Assembly (NCBI GenBank): GCA_023299965.1
Contig: JALZVN010000361.1
Span: forward strand, 1 to 7,229
From: Saprospiraceae bacterium
GTDB taxonomy: Bacteria > Bacteroidota > Bacteroidia > Chitinophagales > Saprospiraceae
Length of the DNA: 7,229 nt
Reading direction: 5' to 3'
The notes below the pieces were generated by a model. It was given only the letters and a program-made list of their open reading frames with translations, did not search any database and was not told where the DNA came from. Every line of letters begins with the position of its first letter. Positions within the stretch are counted from its first letter, which is position 1. This document shows, piece after piece, positions 1 through 6,270 of this stretch. The position numbers and the translations under genes were made by a program.

Positions 1-146
1 AAAAAATGCGCGCCGCTATGTTCCGAGGCTCGCTATTCAGCTCGGCCCTCACCTGATGAATTCGACTCGCAGGTTTGCTCGCCGATTCATCAGGCTTGGT
101 CTGACTCCTTACAGTCGCCCCCTCTGCACAGCGCTAGTCCGAAAAT
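1..146 (-). repeat. GC-rich structured interspersed element, copy A
   Basis: This stretch is about 55% GC, against about 20-40% in the DNA that follows, and no convincing reading frame uses it. It contains a perfect 10-bp stem (52-61 with 85-94, CCTGATGAAT/ATTCATCAGG), a 5-bp stem (23-27 with 41-45, CCGAG/CTCGG) and a short GACT/AGTC hairpin near 101-115. Read on the minus strand it aligns with 6541-6680: both begin ATTTTCGGA-TAGCG-TGTG, share ATCGGCGAGCA in the middle and end near TAGCG-CGC. I infer a diverged repeat family or structured RNA. The left end may continue outside the window. Confidence 0.55.
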
Positions 147-671
147 TTATTTGTTAAATCAACTGGGGTAGGGACGCTATATATAATAGGTAGTCTTGAG
201 ATATAGATTTTCTATATAAAAGTGCTGAGTAGAGCATAAGGGAAAAGATGGTCCCCTCAAGAGATAAGCCTAAGAGAGGCGACAAGATTTACCTAAGACC
301 GAAGAATTCAGGTCTATGCAGAAGCTGGCATATTAATAATAATATATTCTTGCCAAGAAATTAACGTTAAAGTTAATAGTTGCTGTCACAGTAAGTGTTT
401 TTATGTGCTGTGACGAGAAAATAATTTTGGGAAAATACTTAATTTAAATACGTTCTGACCATCAATAGATTTACATAATTATAAAAAACATATTTATTAA
501 TAACTATTTTTGTAACAAACTGTTAATCTGCACTTTAAATAAACATGATGAGATTTTTGAATACTATAGGGAGACGCTTAAACTTTGGATATATGAAGCA
601 TTATTCCCATATTTAGAAAAGAATATATCAAAAATCACACTTAAAGAAATAATTACACAATTTAATTTTCT
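147..671. other. AT-rich intergenic region with inverted repeats
   Basis: No convincing gene is seen here. The stretch holds a 7-bp inverted repeat with a 3-nt loop (201-207 with 211-217, ATATAGA/TCTATAT), the 10-bp palindrome TTAACGTTAA (361-370), and a 7-bp inverted repeat GTCACAG/CTGTGAC (385-391 with 408-414). A 38-codon ATG frame at 248-364 contains a Lys/Arg-rich segment (residues 5-19, including KRGDKIYLRPK), but it is too short to call. The last 130 bases are very AT-rich and probably carry the promoter and leader of the TPR gene that begins at 672. Confidence 0.5.
557..587 (+). promoter_or_regulatory. possible Bacteroidota-type promoter for the first TPR gene
   Basis: A TTG at 557-559 is followed after 20 bases by AAACTTTG (580-587). 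The primary sigma factor of Bacteroidota recognises TTTG at -33 and TAnnTTTG at -7, so the -7 box has one mismatch. Transcription would start near 594, giving a leader of about 80 nt before the ATG at 672. The match is weak in such AT-rich DNA. Confidence 0.25.
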
Positions 672-2078
672 ATGTCACAATCAGGAGCGGTACAAAAAAA
701 TCAAGAAGCGGTATATATTGAAAAAGTAACGGCACTAACTACCTCAGGCAACCATAAGGAAGCCTTACACTCGGTAGAGGAGGGTCTAACTCAGTTTCCA
801 AACTCAATTGCACTACTTGTCAAAAAGTCACAGATCCTATATGCTAAGGAAGAATTCCAAACGGCAATCAATCTCATAGAAACTTCAACAACATGTGATC
901 TAAAGCTTGAAATCATAAAGGCAAAATGTTTTCATGCCTTAGACAAACCCGAATTGGCGAAAGAAATGCTTGAAACCATGAGGCTAGAATATTGCCGTAG
1001 TATCGAAGACGCAAATATGATAGACATGGCGCTCGGAAACATCCTATATGAACAACTCAAGTATGAGAAAGCACTACTGCTATTCAAGACCGTTTTGAGA
1101 TCTAGTCCAAGGCATAAGCAGGCACTAAAAGCAGTATGGGATATATATGATGACGCTAACGACTATATCTCTTGCATCAAGTACCACAACACTTTGCTAC
1201 AAGAAGATGCCTATAATGAAGCTGCATGGATGACATTAGGCCAGGCGTATAGCTATAACAAGCAGAACCTAGATGCTGCACATGCATTTGACATGGCAGT
1301 AACGCTAAACGAAGCAAATATAGAAGCAATGGCTTTGCAAGCACAAAGTCTTAAAGAAGCGGCGAAATATGACAAGGCGATTAAAGTGTACAATCGATTG
1401 ATAGATACAGAAGAAGCGCTACAACATACACTCATGTTAGATCTTGCTGAGTGTTATCTGGCTCAAGAAAATTATAGCCTTGCATTCTTTTACGCCGCTA
1501 AGTTCCAAATGGAAGACAAGACTAACTGGTATGCATACTTATTGAAAGGAATTTGCCTAGTACGCCACCATAATCACTTTGAGGCGATCGAAAACTATGA
1601 AAATGCTCTGGAAATAGCTGGAAATCAGACTTTGATACTAATCAATCTTGCACTAGCTCACTATCATGTGGGAGAGCAAAAGCCGGCATTTGATTATTTC
1701 ATGAAAGCCCTGGACAATGCACCAGATAACTATCAGTATTGGCAATTTGTCATAGAGTTCTTATTCAAACATAAGGACTACGCATCTGCAAAAATTGTAG
1801 CTGAAAACGCACATGAAGTATTTAATACAAAATTATCAAGCGTAGTACTCATGGCTAGTCTATTTAAGCTTGGTGATACCATAAATGCTTACAACTCAGT
1901 GAATCATCTGAACAAATTTGATGACCGCTTGGTGAGTAAAGTGCTTTTATACTGCCCAGAACTGAAGGAAGATCGTCAATTTAGAGGTTTCTATAGATAC
2001 TGTTCAGACCAACCTGAGCTACCGACACTAGAGAATCCTGATTTTGACCTTCCAGATGGTTATATTGAATTTGAGTAA
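672..2078 (+). CDS. TPR-repeat protein, 468 aa
   Basis: This is a cytoplasmic-looking protein made almost entirely of tetratricopeptide helix pairs, with no signal peptide or membrane segment. Clear TPR units lie near residues 118-150, 184-216, 219-250, 288-320 and 322-354, with the usual small residue, Gly/Ala, Tyr and Ala-Pro spacing. The N-terminus (EGLTQFPNSIALL, about residues 37-49) and the ending YCPELKED (427-434) resemble a TPR family of about 465 aa that recurs in Bacteroidota. I recognise this from memory and could not search it. TPR proteins are protein-interaction scaffolds, and nothing here reveals the partner. The start at 672 follows an AT-rich leader without a Shine-Dalgarno, as usual in this phylum. 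No strong terminator follows the stop, so the small gene 90 nt downstream may be co-transcribed. The last ~30 residues (ELPTLENPDFDLPDGYIEFE) form an acidic tail. Confidence 0.85.
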   Translation: MSQSGAVQKNQEAVYIEKVTALTTSGNHKEALHSVEEGLTQFPNSIALLVKKSQILYAKEEFQTAINLIETSTTCDLKLEIIKAKCFHALDKPELAKEMLETMRLEYCRSIEDANMIDMALGNILYEQLKYEKALLLFKTVLRSSPRHKQALKAVWDIYDDANDYISCIKYHNTLLQEDAYNEAAWMTLGQAYSYNKQNLDAAHAFDMAVTLNEANIEAMALQAQSLKEAAKYDKAIKVYNRLIDTEEALQHTLMLDLAECYLAQENYSLAFFYAAKFQMEDKTNWYAYLLKGICLVRHHNHFEAIENYENALEIAGNQTLILINLALAHYHVGEQKPAFDYFMKALDNAPDNYQYWQFVIEFLFKHKDYASAKIVAENAHEVFNTKLSSVVLMASLFKLGDTINAYNSVNHLNKFDDRLVSKVLLYCPELKEDRQFRGFYRYCSDQPELPTLENPDFDLPDGYIEFE

Positions 2079-2168
2079 ATACAGCCTGATTGCAACGGAA
2101 GCATTGAAACCATTGGTTGCTGAACAACGTATTAGTAGGTAACAAAACAAACATCTCATTTTAAAATT

Positions 2169-2342
2169 GTGGCAAAGAAATCAACCAAGAAAAAAAGTAG
2201 CCCTTCAAGAGCAAAATCAAAGAAGTCTATCAAGGCTTCTGCTCGGAGTTTGTTTAAGCTATCTGACAAAGAGATAGCTAAAGCGAAAGGAGGGAAGTCC
2301 AGAAAATCTACAGGAGGTTTTAGACTTATAGTCCCTCAATAA
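2169..2342 (+). CDS. small very basic peptide with GG leader-like motif, 57 aa
   Basis: An open frame starts at GTG 2169, 30 nt downstream of an in-frame stop at 2136-2138, and ends at TAA 2340-2342. No in-frame ATG precedes it, so GTG is the best start. Residues 2-27 are dominated by Lys, Ser and Arg, like histone-H1-type tails. Residues 31-42 (LSDKEIAKAKGG) resemble the end of double-glycine leader peptides of Bacteroidota natural-product precursors. If processed after G42, a 15-residue product (KSRKSTGGFRLIVPQ) would remain. No modifying enzyme or peptidase-transporter is visible in the window. Alternatives are a small nucleic-acid-binding protein or a ribosome-associated peptide. The sustained bias over the whole frame argues for real coding. 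Spacing to the upstream TPR gene (90 nt) allows one transcript. An AT stem (2351-2356 with 2367-2372) followed by T-rich DNA could be a weak terminator. Confidence 0.55.
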   Translation: MAKKSTKKKSSPSRAKSKKSIKASARSLFKLSDKEIAKAKGGKSRKSTGGFRLIVPQ

Positions 2343-2474
2343 GTCGAGGATTAAAAAAGCAATTACTTTTAAATTATTTATTTTATCAAACATAGGAATT
2401 CCAATATTATTGTATACCTTGCGGCTCGAATCTGAGTGTTATACAGTATATATTTTTAGATAATATCCCTTCGC

Positions 2475-2507
2475 GAGAACTTGTTCTCTATATCTGATAT
2501 GGAGAAC
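2475..2507 (+). promoter_or_regulatory. triple half-site, alternative hairpins upstream of second TPR gene
   Basis: GAGAAC occurs at 2475-2480, its complement GTTCTC at 2483-2488, and GAGAAC again at 2502-2507. The central copy can pair with the left one (6 bp, 2-nt loop) or with the right one as part of a near-perfect 25-bp palindrome (2483-2494 with 2496-2507, single T-G mismatch that is a wobble in RNA). The element ends 56 nt before the ATG at 2564. It could be a multi-site operator or an RNA switch. Function is inferred from symmetry only. Confidence 0.4.
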
Positions 2508-2563
2508 ATTAAAGATTTTCATTTTCGCTAAGTAATTAGGGAATTCTAATTTTATAATTTAAC

Positions 2564-3256
2564 ATGCATATGAAACGAAACACTAATGCAAACATTTCCC
2601 AGCTGGGTGTCGCCACAGTTATTTTCCCTGTTTTAGATGAAAATGATAGCATCGAAGTGATCGATGAACTATTAATCAATGATCTCTTAGTGGACGCTCT
2701 AACCCACACAATCAAAGCTAAAATCAAATTTCCTGCTAACAAAGAATTTGATAGGAGAGAAGCAGATATCTACTTCCGACAAGAACAGTATGACAAAGCA
2801 TTATTTATCTACGATAGTATAAGTAGTCAATTAACAAATCCAAAGCGTTTATTAAGCTTGGCTGTAAAGTTGATGAATTGTAACAAATTAGCTGAAGCTG
2901 AAGACTTAGCTAAAACACTAAAACTGAACGAATCAGTAGACATTACTTCTAGAGTTTATTCGATTCTAGCTGATATTGCATTCTTGAAAAACGACTATAG
3001 AAATATGTATAGATGGTCAAGAGAAGCTATCAAAAGAAATCCTTTTATAGATTCTTTTGCGGAGAAATTTTTCGTCGCTCTAGAGTTGACAAATAGTCAT
3101 CACAAGAGTATTCCTTTTTATGAGACTTTAATTGATGAAAATCCATATTCTTCACAAATGTGGATGCATTTGAGTAAATGCCATGACAAGTTAGGGTATA
3201 AAATTCAAGCAAGAGATTGTATGGATATGGTATCCATGATAGAAACAAGTATGTAA
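2564..3256 (+). CDS. short TPR-repeat protein, 230 aa
   Basis: This is a second TPR-type protein, again without a signal peptide or membrane helices. TPR-like pairs are visible around residues 67-88 (EADIYFRQEQYDKALFIYD), 135-165 and 172-220. The segment IDENPYSSQMWMHLSKCHDKLG (from residue 190) matches in style the mid-portion of the same Bacteroidota TPR family as the 468-aa protein upstream. It covers roughly the N-terminal half of that family and then stops, so it may be a truncated or streamlined paralogue. Two starts are possible, M1 and M3 (MHMK). Either follows an AT-rich leader with no Shine-Dalgarno. It is 221 nt from the small basic-peptide gene and is followed at once by a strong terminator, so it is the last gene of this plus-strand group. 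No specific function can be assigned. Confidence 0.8.
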   Translation: MHMKRNTNANISQLGVATVIFPVLDENDSIEVIDELLINDLLVDALTHTIKAKIKFPANKEFDRREADIYFRQEQYDKALFIYDSISSQLTNPKRLLSLAVKLMNCNKLAEAEDLAKTLKLNESVDITSRVYSILADIAFLKNDYRNMYRWSREAIKRNPFIDSFAEKFFVALELTNSHHKSIPFYETLIDENPYSSQMWMHLSKCHDKLGYKIQARDCMDMVSMIETSM

Positions 3257-3276
3257 ATACTTAATAATAGACTTGT

Positions 3277-3312
3277 AAAAAAGACCGCCTTAGAACTAGG
3301 GCGGTCTTTTTT
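3277..3312 (+). terminator. intrinsic terminator after second TPR gene
   Basis: GACCGCC (3283-3289) pairs with GGCGGTC (3300-3306), extended by AAAAAA (3277-3282) against TTTTTT (3307-3312). The result is a GC stem flanked by A and T runs, so it may work in both directions. It begins 20 nt after the TAA of the TPR gene. Confidence 0.9.
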
Positions 3313-3810
3313 ATTGTTCTGATGTCTTATGCCAATTGTTGTTTGAAATGGTATGTAAGATTTCAGCTAGAAATGATCAAGATCGAGGTGATCGCCCACT
3401 GCGGATTAATATTGGAAAGACATTGTCGATACATGGAGACAGCATGTAGAATCTCTGTACAATAACCTTATCTATTATGAGCATTTTTAACCTGCCTCTG
3501 TACGCAGGCGAAGAATCCAACCTACAGCAGGCAGGTTATTTGTATCAAGATATATGTATCATTTAAAATCTCAAAAGGTATAAATATAGTGTCAGAAGAA
3601 AATCTCGTTTAAGCTAGATACTATCTCAATAGTAGCATTCCCTACAAATTATTGCAGCAGCCTTATCACAAATGCTAGAGCAACATGAAAAGTAAATTAG
3701 GGAGCTGATATTATCTGCCCCTTGAAATCTTCTGTTAGGCACATAACAAAAAAGATCTTTTAGATGTAGATTCCTCATTCGATGTAGTGATAAATGGCTG
3801 ACTGCAATAT
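3313..3810. other. gene-poor stretch with a CCTGCC-type inverted repeat
   Basis: No gene of convincing length is present. An inverted repeat of 10 bp (TAACCTGCCT at 3488-3497 with AGGCAGGTTA at 3529-3538) encloses a 31-nt loop that itself contains CGCAGGCG. CCTGCC/GGCAGG repeats of this type are familiar between genes in Bacteroidota. No T-run follows on either strand, so a terminator role is doubtful. A 33-codon ATG frame at 3348-3449 is too short to trust. Confidence 0.4.
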
Positions 3811-4215
3811 CTATAGGGTAGCTTTATTCAAAAGTGTATTATTTAAGGTATTCACAAGCTCAGTATACGTACGTTTATCTTCTATACAAATATTCCACAA
3901 GGCTCTTACAGACCTTCTTTCAAATATGGTTTATGTTTTGAATTTGAATAAACTATCTCTAGTTCTAGAAATGTTTATGTCAGAAATACTTGATGCTGGT
4001 ACATTAATTTGGCCTTCATTAAAAGTGGCCAATACTTCGGTAAGACGCAAATTAAAAGTAGTATTTGAAGGCGTATAACATCCAGGATAGGAAAATACAT
4101 TTAAAGCCAAAGCTCCTTCAAGATACCCCTAGTCTTTTGGGGAGACTATTAAATTGTCAGTATTGAAATTGGTATAATAAATTTGTAATTCGAATTGATT
4201 GACTCTAAAATAGAG
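3811..4215 (-). pseudogene. possible decayed coding sequence, minus strand
   Basis: One minus-strand frame stays protein-like from about 4215 down to 3811 except for stops at 4129-4131 (TAG) and 3931-3933 (TAA). The middle block (3931-4128, 65 residues) reads with balanced charged, hydrophobic and Gly/Pro residues and includes TFNLRLTEVLATFNEG. The block before it ends DNLIVSPKD just ahead of the TAG. The block after it includes EDKRTYTELVNTLNN. The upstream signal-peptide ORF (4149-4499) runs into this region in a different frame, so a frameshift near 4210-4215 plus the stops would make one decaying secreted-protein gene. I do not recognise the family. The alternative is chance openness in AT-rich DNA. 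The antisense frame at 3794-4078 is also open but looks less natural. Confidence 0.35.
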
Positions 4216-4499
4216 TTAGGATTAACTATCCACGCATATTTTAAGGATGATAATTCATCCGATACACTAATGCAATCATTTCGAAATACGTTGTTTAAAG
4301 CGTTGATCACATCACCTAAAAAACCATATTCAGTCAGATTAATATCAATCAAATGATCCATAATAATCGGTAATTCGACAACATCAATTTTTAAATGATC
4401 TTCTATCGTGTGCAAATTCGATGAATGACATGGACTGCACACTATCGTACAAGCAAACAAGAGAATTAACTGGTTAAAATTTTTAAAGTAACACTTCAT
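4149..4499 (-). CDS. hypothetical secreted protein, 116 aa (possibly 5' part of a broken gene)
   Basis: The ORF begins MKCYFKNFNQ and has a hydrophobic stretch LILLFACTIVC at residues 11-21 followed by SPCHSS, a credible Sec signal peptide. The Cys positions do not form a good lipobox. The mature part is a mix of acidic and aliphatic residues without a domain I can name. Residues 56-72 (LTEYGFLGDVINALNNV) suggest an amphipathic helix. The start has an A-rich leader on the minus strand and no Shine-Dalgarno. The last residues (IIPISILTI) look unlike a natural end, and the neighbouring frame downstream continues in a more protein-like way, which suggests a frameshift near 4213. Neighbours give no functional hint, and no clear promoter was found. 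It could be a genuine short orphan gene or the 5' piece of the decayed gene described at 3811-4215. Confidence 0.45.
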   Translation of the reverse strand: MKCYFKNFNQLILLFACTIVCSPCHSSNLHTIEDHLKIDVVELPIIMDHLIDINLTEYGFLGDVINALNNVFRNDCISVSDELSSLKYAWIVNPNSILESINSNYKFIIPISILTI

Positions 4500-4585
4500 T
4501 AATCATGAATTTTCTTGTGTTTCTTATCTAACTACATGGCAATAATATTCCCTTTACTTTTCTGTTATTTGAAAAGTTGTGCCTT

Positions 4586-4624
4586 GTCTATCCTTGAAAT
4601 TACTTGATAACTTCAAGGATAGAC
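4586..4624. repeat. perfect 13-bp inverted repeat
   Basis: GTCTATCCTTGAA (4586-4598) is exactly complementary to TTCAAGGATAGAC (4612-4624) across a 13-nt loop. It lies about 87 bp upstream of the minus-strand signal-peptide ORF. No T-run follows on either strand, so it is unlikely to be a standard terminator. It might be an operator, a small RNA hairpin or a remnant of an element end. Confidence 0.6.
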
Positions 4625-4643
4625 TAATCTTCCTTTAACTTCA

Positions 4644-4674
4644 TATAAGTAAAGTATATATAAGTTTACTTATA
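4644..4674. repeat. perfect 10-bp inverted repeat with three TATAAGT units
   Basis: TATAAGTAAA (4644-4653) is complementary to TTTACTTATA (4665-4674). TATAAGT occurs twice in direct order (4644-4650, 4659-4665) and once inverted (4668-4674). A multi-site regulator binding region is one reading. AT-rich chance symmetry is another. Confidence 0.45.
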
Positions 4675-5126
4675 CTAGAATAAGAGAGACTAGAAAGTAG
4701 TTGTTAAGTCTAAAAATGATTGCTTCAGGATTCAGTTTTCATTGTACTTAAGACAAAGTACACAACTGGATTGAAAAGATAGTAAATCTTCATTTGAAAT
4801 TGTTTTTTGAGTTTTAGCAAATTGTATATCAATGTTTACAATGTAAGCTACTTTATAGTTACAAATATTAAAGAAATATTTAATTACATTCGGTTAAAAT
4901 AATTCAAACAATTAGATTCCGTTCGACTACTTATTGTTATAGTTTGATATCTGCTTTTTCCATTTATTTTTTTGAAGTTTGTAATACTAAATATTTTAGG
5001 AAGTAAATTTAAAAATTATGGATTCATGAAAAAGATATTGTTTTTTACTCAGATTGTTTAATGTCATGTAGTTTTGCGAACTCTATTTTTTATGGCAAAG
5101 CGAATCCGGTCAAAAGTCTAGTTGAT

Positions 5127-5186
5127 GTTTAATGGTATAACAACACGCTTTCGCGAGGTCTTATGTTAATTGTTAAACAGCATAAG
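5127..5186 (+). repeat. attC-like bulged hairpin
   Basis: GTTTAA (5127-5132) pairs with TTAAAC (5173-5178), TAACA (5138-5142) with TGTTA (5164-5168) and CGC (5146-5148) with GCG (5153-5155). The right end GTTAAAC (5172-5178) fits the integron core GTTRRRY and the left GTTTAAT is one base from RYYYAAC. A second pairing, CTTATG/CATAAG (5160-5165, 5181-5186), overlaps it. There is no integrase and no cassette array, so the resemblance may be fortuitous. Confidence 0.25.
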
Positions 5187-5269
5187 TAGTTCATATCACC
5201 TATGTGTCCTACATCCTTTTCAGTTACTTATGTATTAATAATAGAGGTACCCTAGTATGATCTGAAGGT

Positions 5270-6196
5270 TTATTCAGACGGCTTTATAGTGATTATTTTA
5301 TCCAACCTGAGTTTAGATCCATCTTCAAGGTGAGCAAATTCTTCTTTGTTTTTGGCTTCTAGGTCTTTTATTCTAGTAGTAATAGTCTTAGGATTTGTAT
5401 CTGTTCTGATTTCAATGTCAACGATTGTTTTTCGCATCGCATAGATTTCTAGGTAATCATACCAATCGCAATCTACAGGAATGTATACATTCGTTATGAG
5501 CGTTTCTAGTTCGAGGACATCTTCGAGGACAATATCCGCAGCTTTTTTATCTAAGGTTCCAGGATTAATATGGCATGATTTAAGACCGAAAGATTTTGCT
5601 CCTGCAATATCAGACTTGAGATTATCTCCAATGACAAGTATTTTCTCTTTCTCAAAAGAGTCTTTAATTGAGTTCATAGTATGCTCGAAAAAAGCGCCAT
5701 CAGGTTTGGCAACTCCTATCTCATCAGAGACTATAATAGAGTCAAAAAGATGATCAATTTTGCACTTCGCAAGACGCGCTCTTTGCACTTCTTTTAGTCC
5801 GTTGGTTACAATACTCATTTTGAAACTTCCCTGCAACCTTTCCAACATTGCGACCACCTCAGGACGTATAATCGTAAACTCAACCAAATTTGATAAGTAC
5901 TGTGCATTATATGCGTATCCATCTATATCCTCTTTTCCTATTTCTTTTAGAAAGAGTGTAAACCGGGTTCTTCGAATATCCTCTGTAGTGATTAGTTGCT
6001 GCTCAAAATCACTCCATATTTTTGCGTTAATCTTTCCATAGATTCCATAGTACGAATCAACATGGTCTATATTATAGTCTTTCAAGGCTTTATGAAATGC
6101 CAATTCAGAAGCCTCATGAAAGTCTACCAAAGTATTATCAAAATCAAATAACAGCCAATCAAAGTCTAATTCGCTCTTTCCTAAACTACAATGCAT
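5270..6196 (-). CDS. YjjG-type HAD nucleotidase fused to a Rof (Rho-binding antiterminator) domain, 308 aa
   Basis: Residues 13-235 form a HAD subfamily IA phosphatase. Motif I is DFDNT (D18 nucleophile, D20 acid/base), motif II is IVTNG (T131), motif III is the Lys of VAKPD (K164), and motif IV is GDNLKSD (D191, D196). The WLLFDFDNTL start and overall pattern match the YjjG/YfnB group, cytoplasmic enzymes that dephosphorylate (deoxy)pyrimidine and non-canonical nucleotides and are usually about 225-235 aa. Residues 238-304 are extra. YIPVDCDWYDYLEI (238-251) and LRLDKI (296-301) match the two ends of E. coli Rof, a small Sm-like protein that binds Rho and blocks its RNA site. No Met or other start lies between the parts and the frame is continuous, so this is a true single ORF. 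No earlier start is needed: ATG 6196 is followed by only 12 residues before the HAD core. A palindrome at 6217-6235 may regulate it. A 6-bp hairpin spans the stop (5261-5278) but lacks a T-run. Confidence 0.88.
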   Translation of the reverse strand: MHCSLGKSELDFDWLLFDFDNTLVDFHEASELAFHKALKDYNIDHVDSYYGIYGKINAKIWSDFEQQLITTEDIRRTRFTLFLKEIGKEDIDGYAYNAQYLSNLVEFTIIRPEVVAMLERLQGSFKMSIVTNGLKEVQRARLAKCKIDHLFDSIIVSDEIGVAKPDGAFFEHTMNSIKDSFEKEKILVIGDNLKSDIAGAKSFGLKSCHINPGTLDKKAADIVLEDVLELETLITNVYIPVDCDWYDYLEIYAMRKTIVDIEIRTDTNPKTITTRIKDLEAKNKEEFAHLEDGSKLRLDKIITIKPSE

Positions 6197-6216
6197 AACT
6201 TGTACAACTTTGTTCT

Positions 6217-6235
6217 AAAGATAAGACTTATCTTT
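6217..6235. promoter_or_regulatory. perfect 9-1-9 palindrome, candidate operator of the YjjG-Rof gene
   Basis: AAAGATAAG (6217-6225) and CTTATCTTT (6227-6235) are perfect complements around a single A. The site lies 20-38 bp upstream of the ATG of the minus-strand nucleotidase gene. On that strand TATCTTTAG within it is one base from a Bacteroidota -7 box (TAnnTTTG), so a dimeric regulator bound here could block the promoter. The symmetry is seen directly and the role is inferred. Confidence 0.45.
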
Positions 6236-6270
6236 CAATTTACTATCAATAATTTTTCTATTTGGGCACA

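Larger units (their letters stand above)
4500..5260. other. 760-bp AT-rich non-coding region rich in inverted repeats
   Basis: No plausible gene was found on either strand. The region carries a perfect 13-bp inverted repeat (4586-4598 with 4612-4624), a perfect 10-bp inverted repeat (4644-4653 with 4665-4674), a bulged hairpin (CAGTT 4733-4737 and TGTACTT 4743-4749 with AAGTACA 4756-4762 and AACTG 4764-4768), and an attC-like fold at 5127-5186. Transcription of these structures is not shown by the sequence. Confidence 0.5.

Noticed and set aside
563..575. ACTATAGGGAGAC, identical to the 3' part of the T7 phage promoter and its initial transcript
   Set aside because: The upstream recognition bases of the T7 promoter are missing (only GAAT precedes it), and nothing phage-like is in the window. 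Treated as coincidence.
1253..1435. Minus-strand ORF inside the first TPR gene
   Set aside because: Antisense shadow of a clear TPR coding frame, with a Ser/Ala/Cys-rich composition typical of such shadows.
2084..2125. GCAAC/GTTGC pairing after the first TPR gene as a terminator
   Set aside because: Only 5 bp with a long loop and no following T-run.
3348..3449. 33-codon ATG frame after the terminator
   Set aside because: Too short and without a recognisable motif, and there is no supporting context.
3488..3538. CCTGCC inverted repeat as a terminator
   Set aside because: The loop is 31 nt and no T-run follows on either strand. A true terminator already lies at 3277-3312.
3794..4078. 94-codon plus-strand ORF
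   Set aside because: It starts and ends without signals, its composition is unusual (no recognisable domain, many Val/Leu/Ser), and the opposite strand reads more like protein. Probably a shadow.
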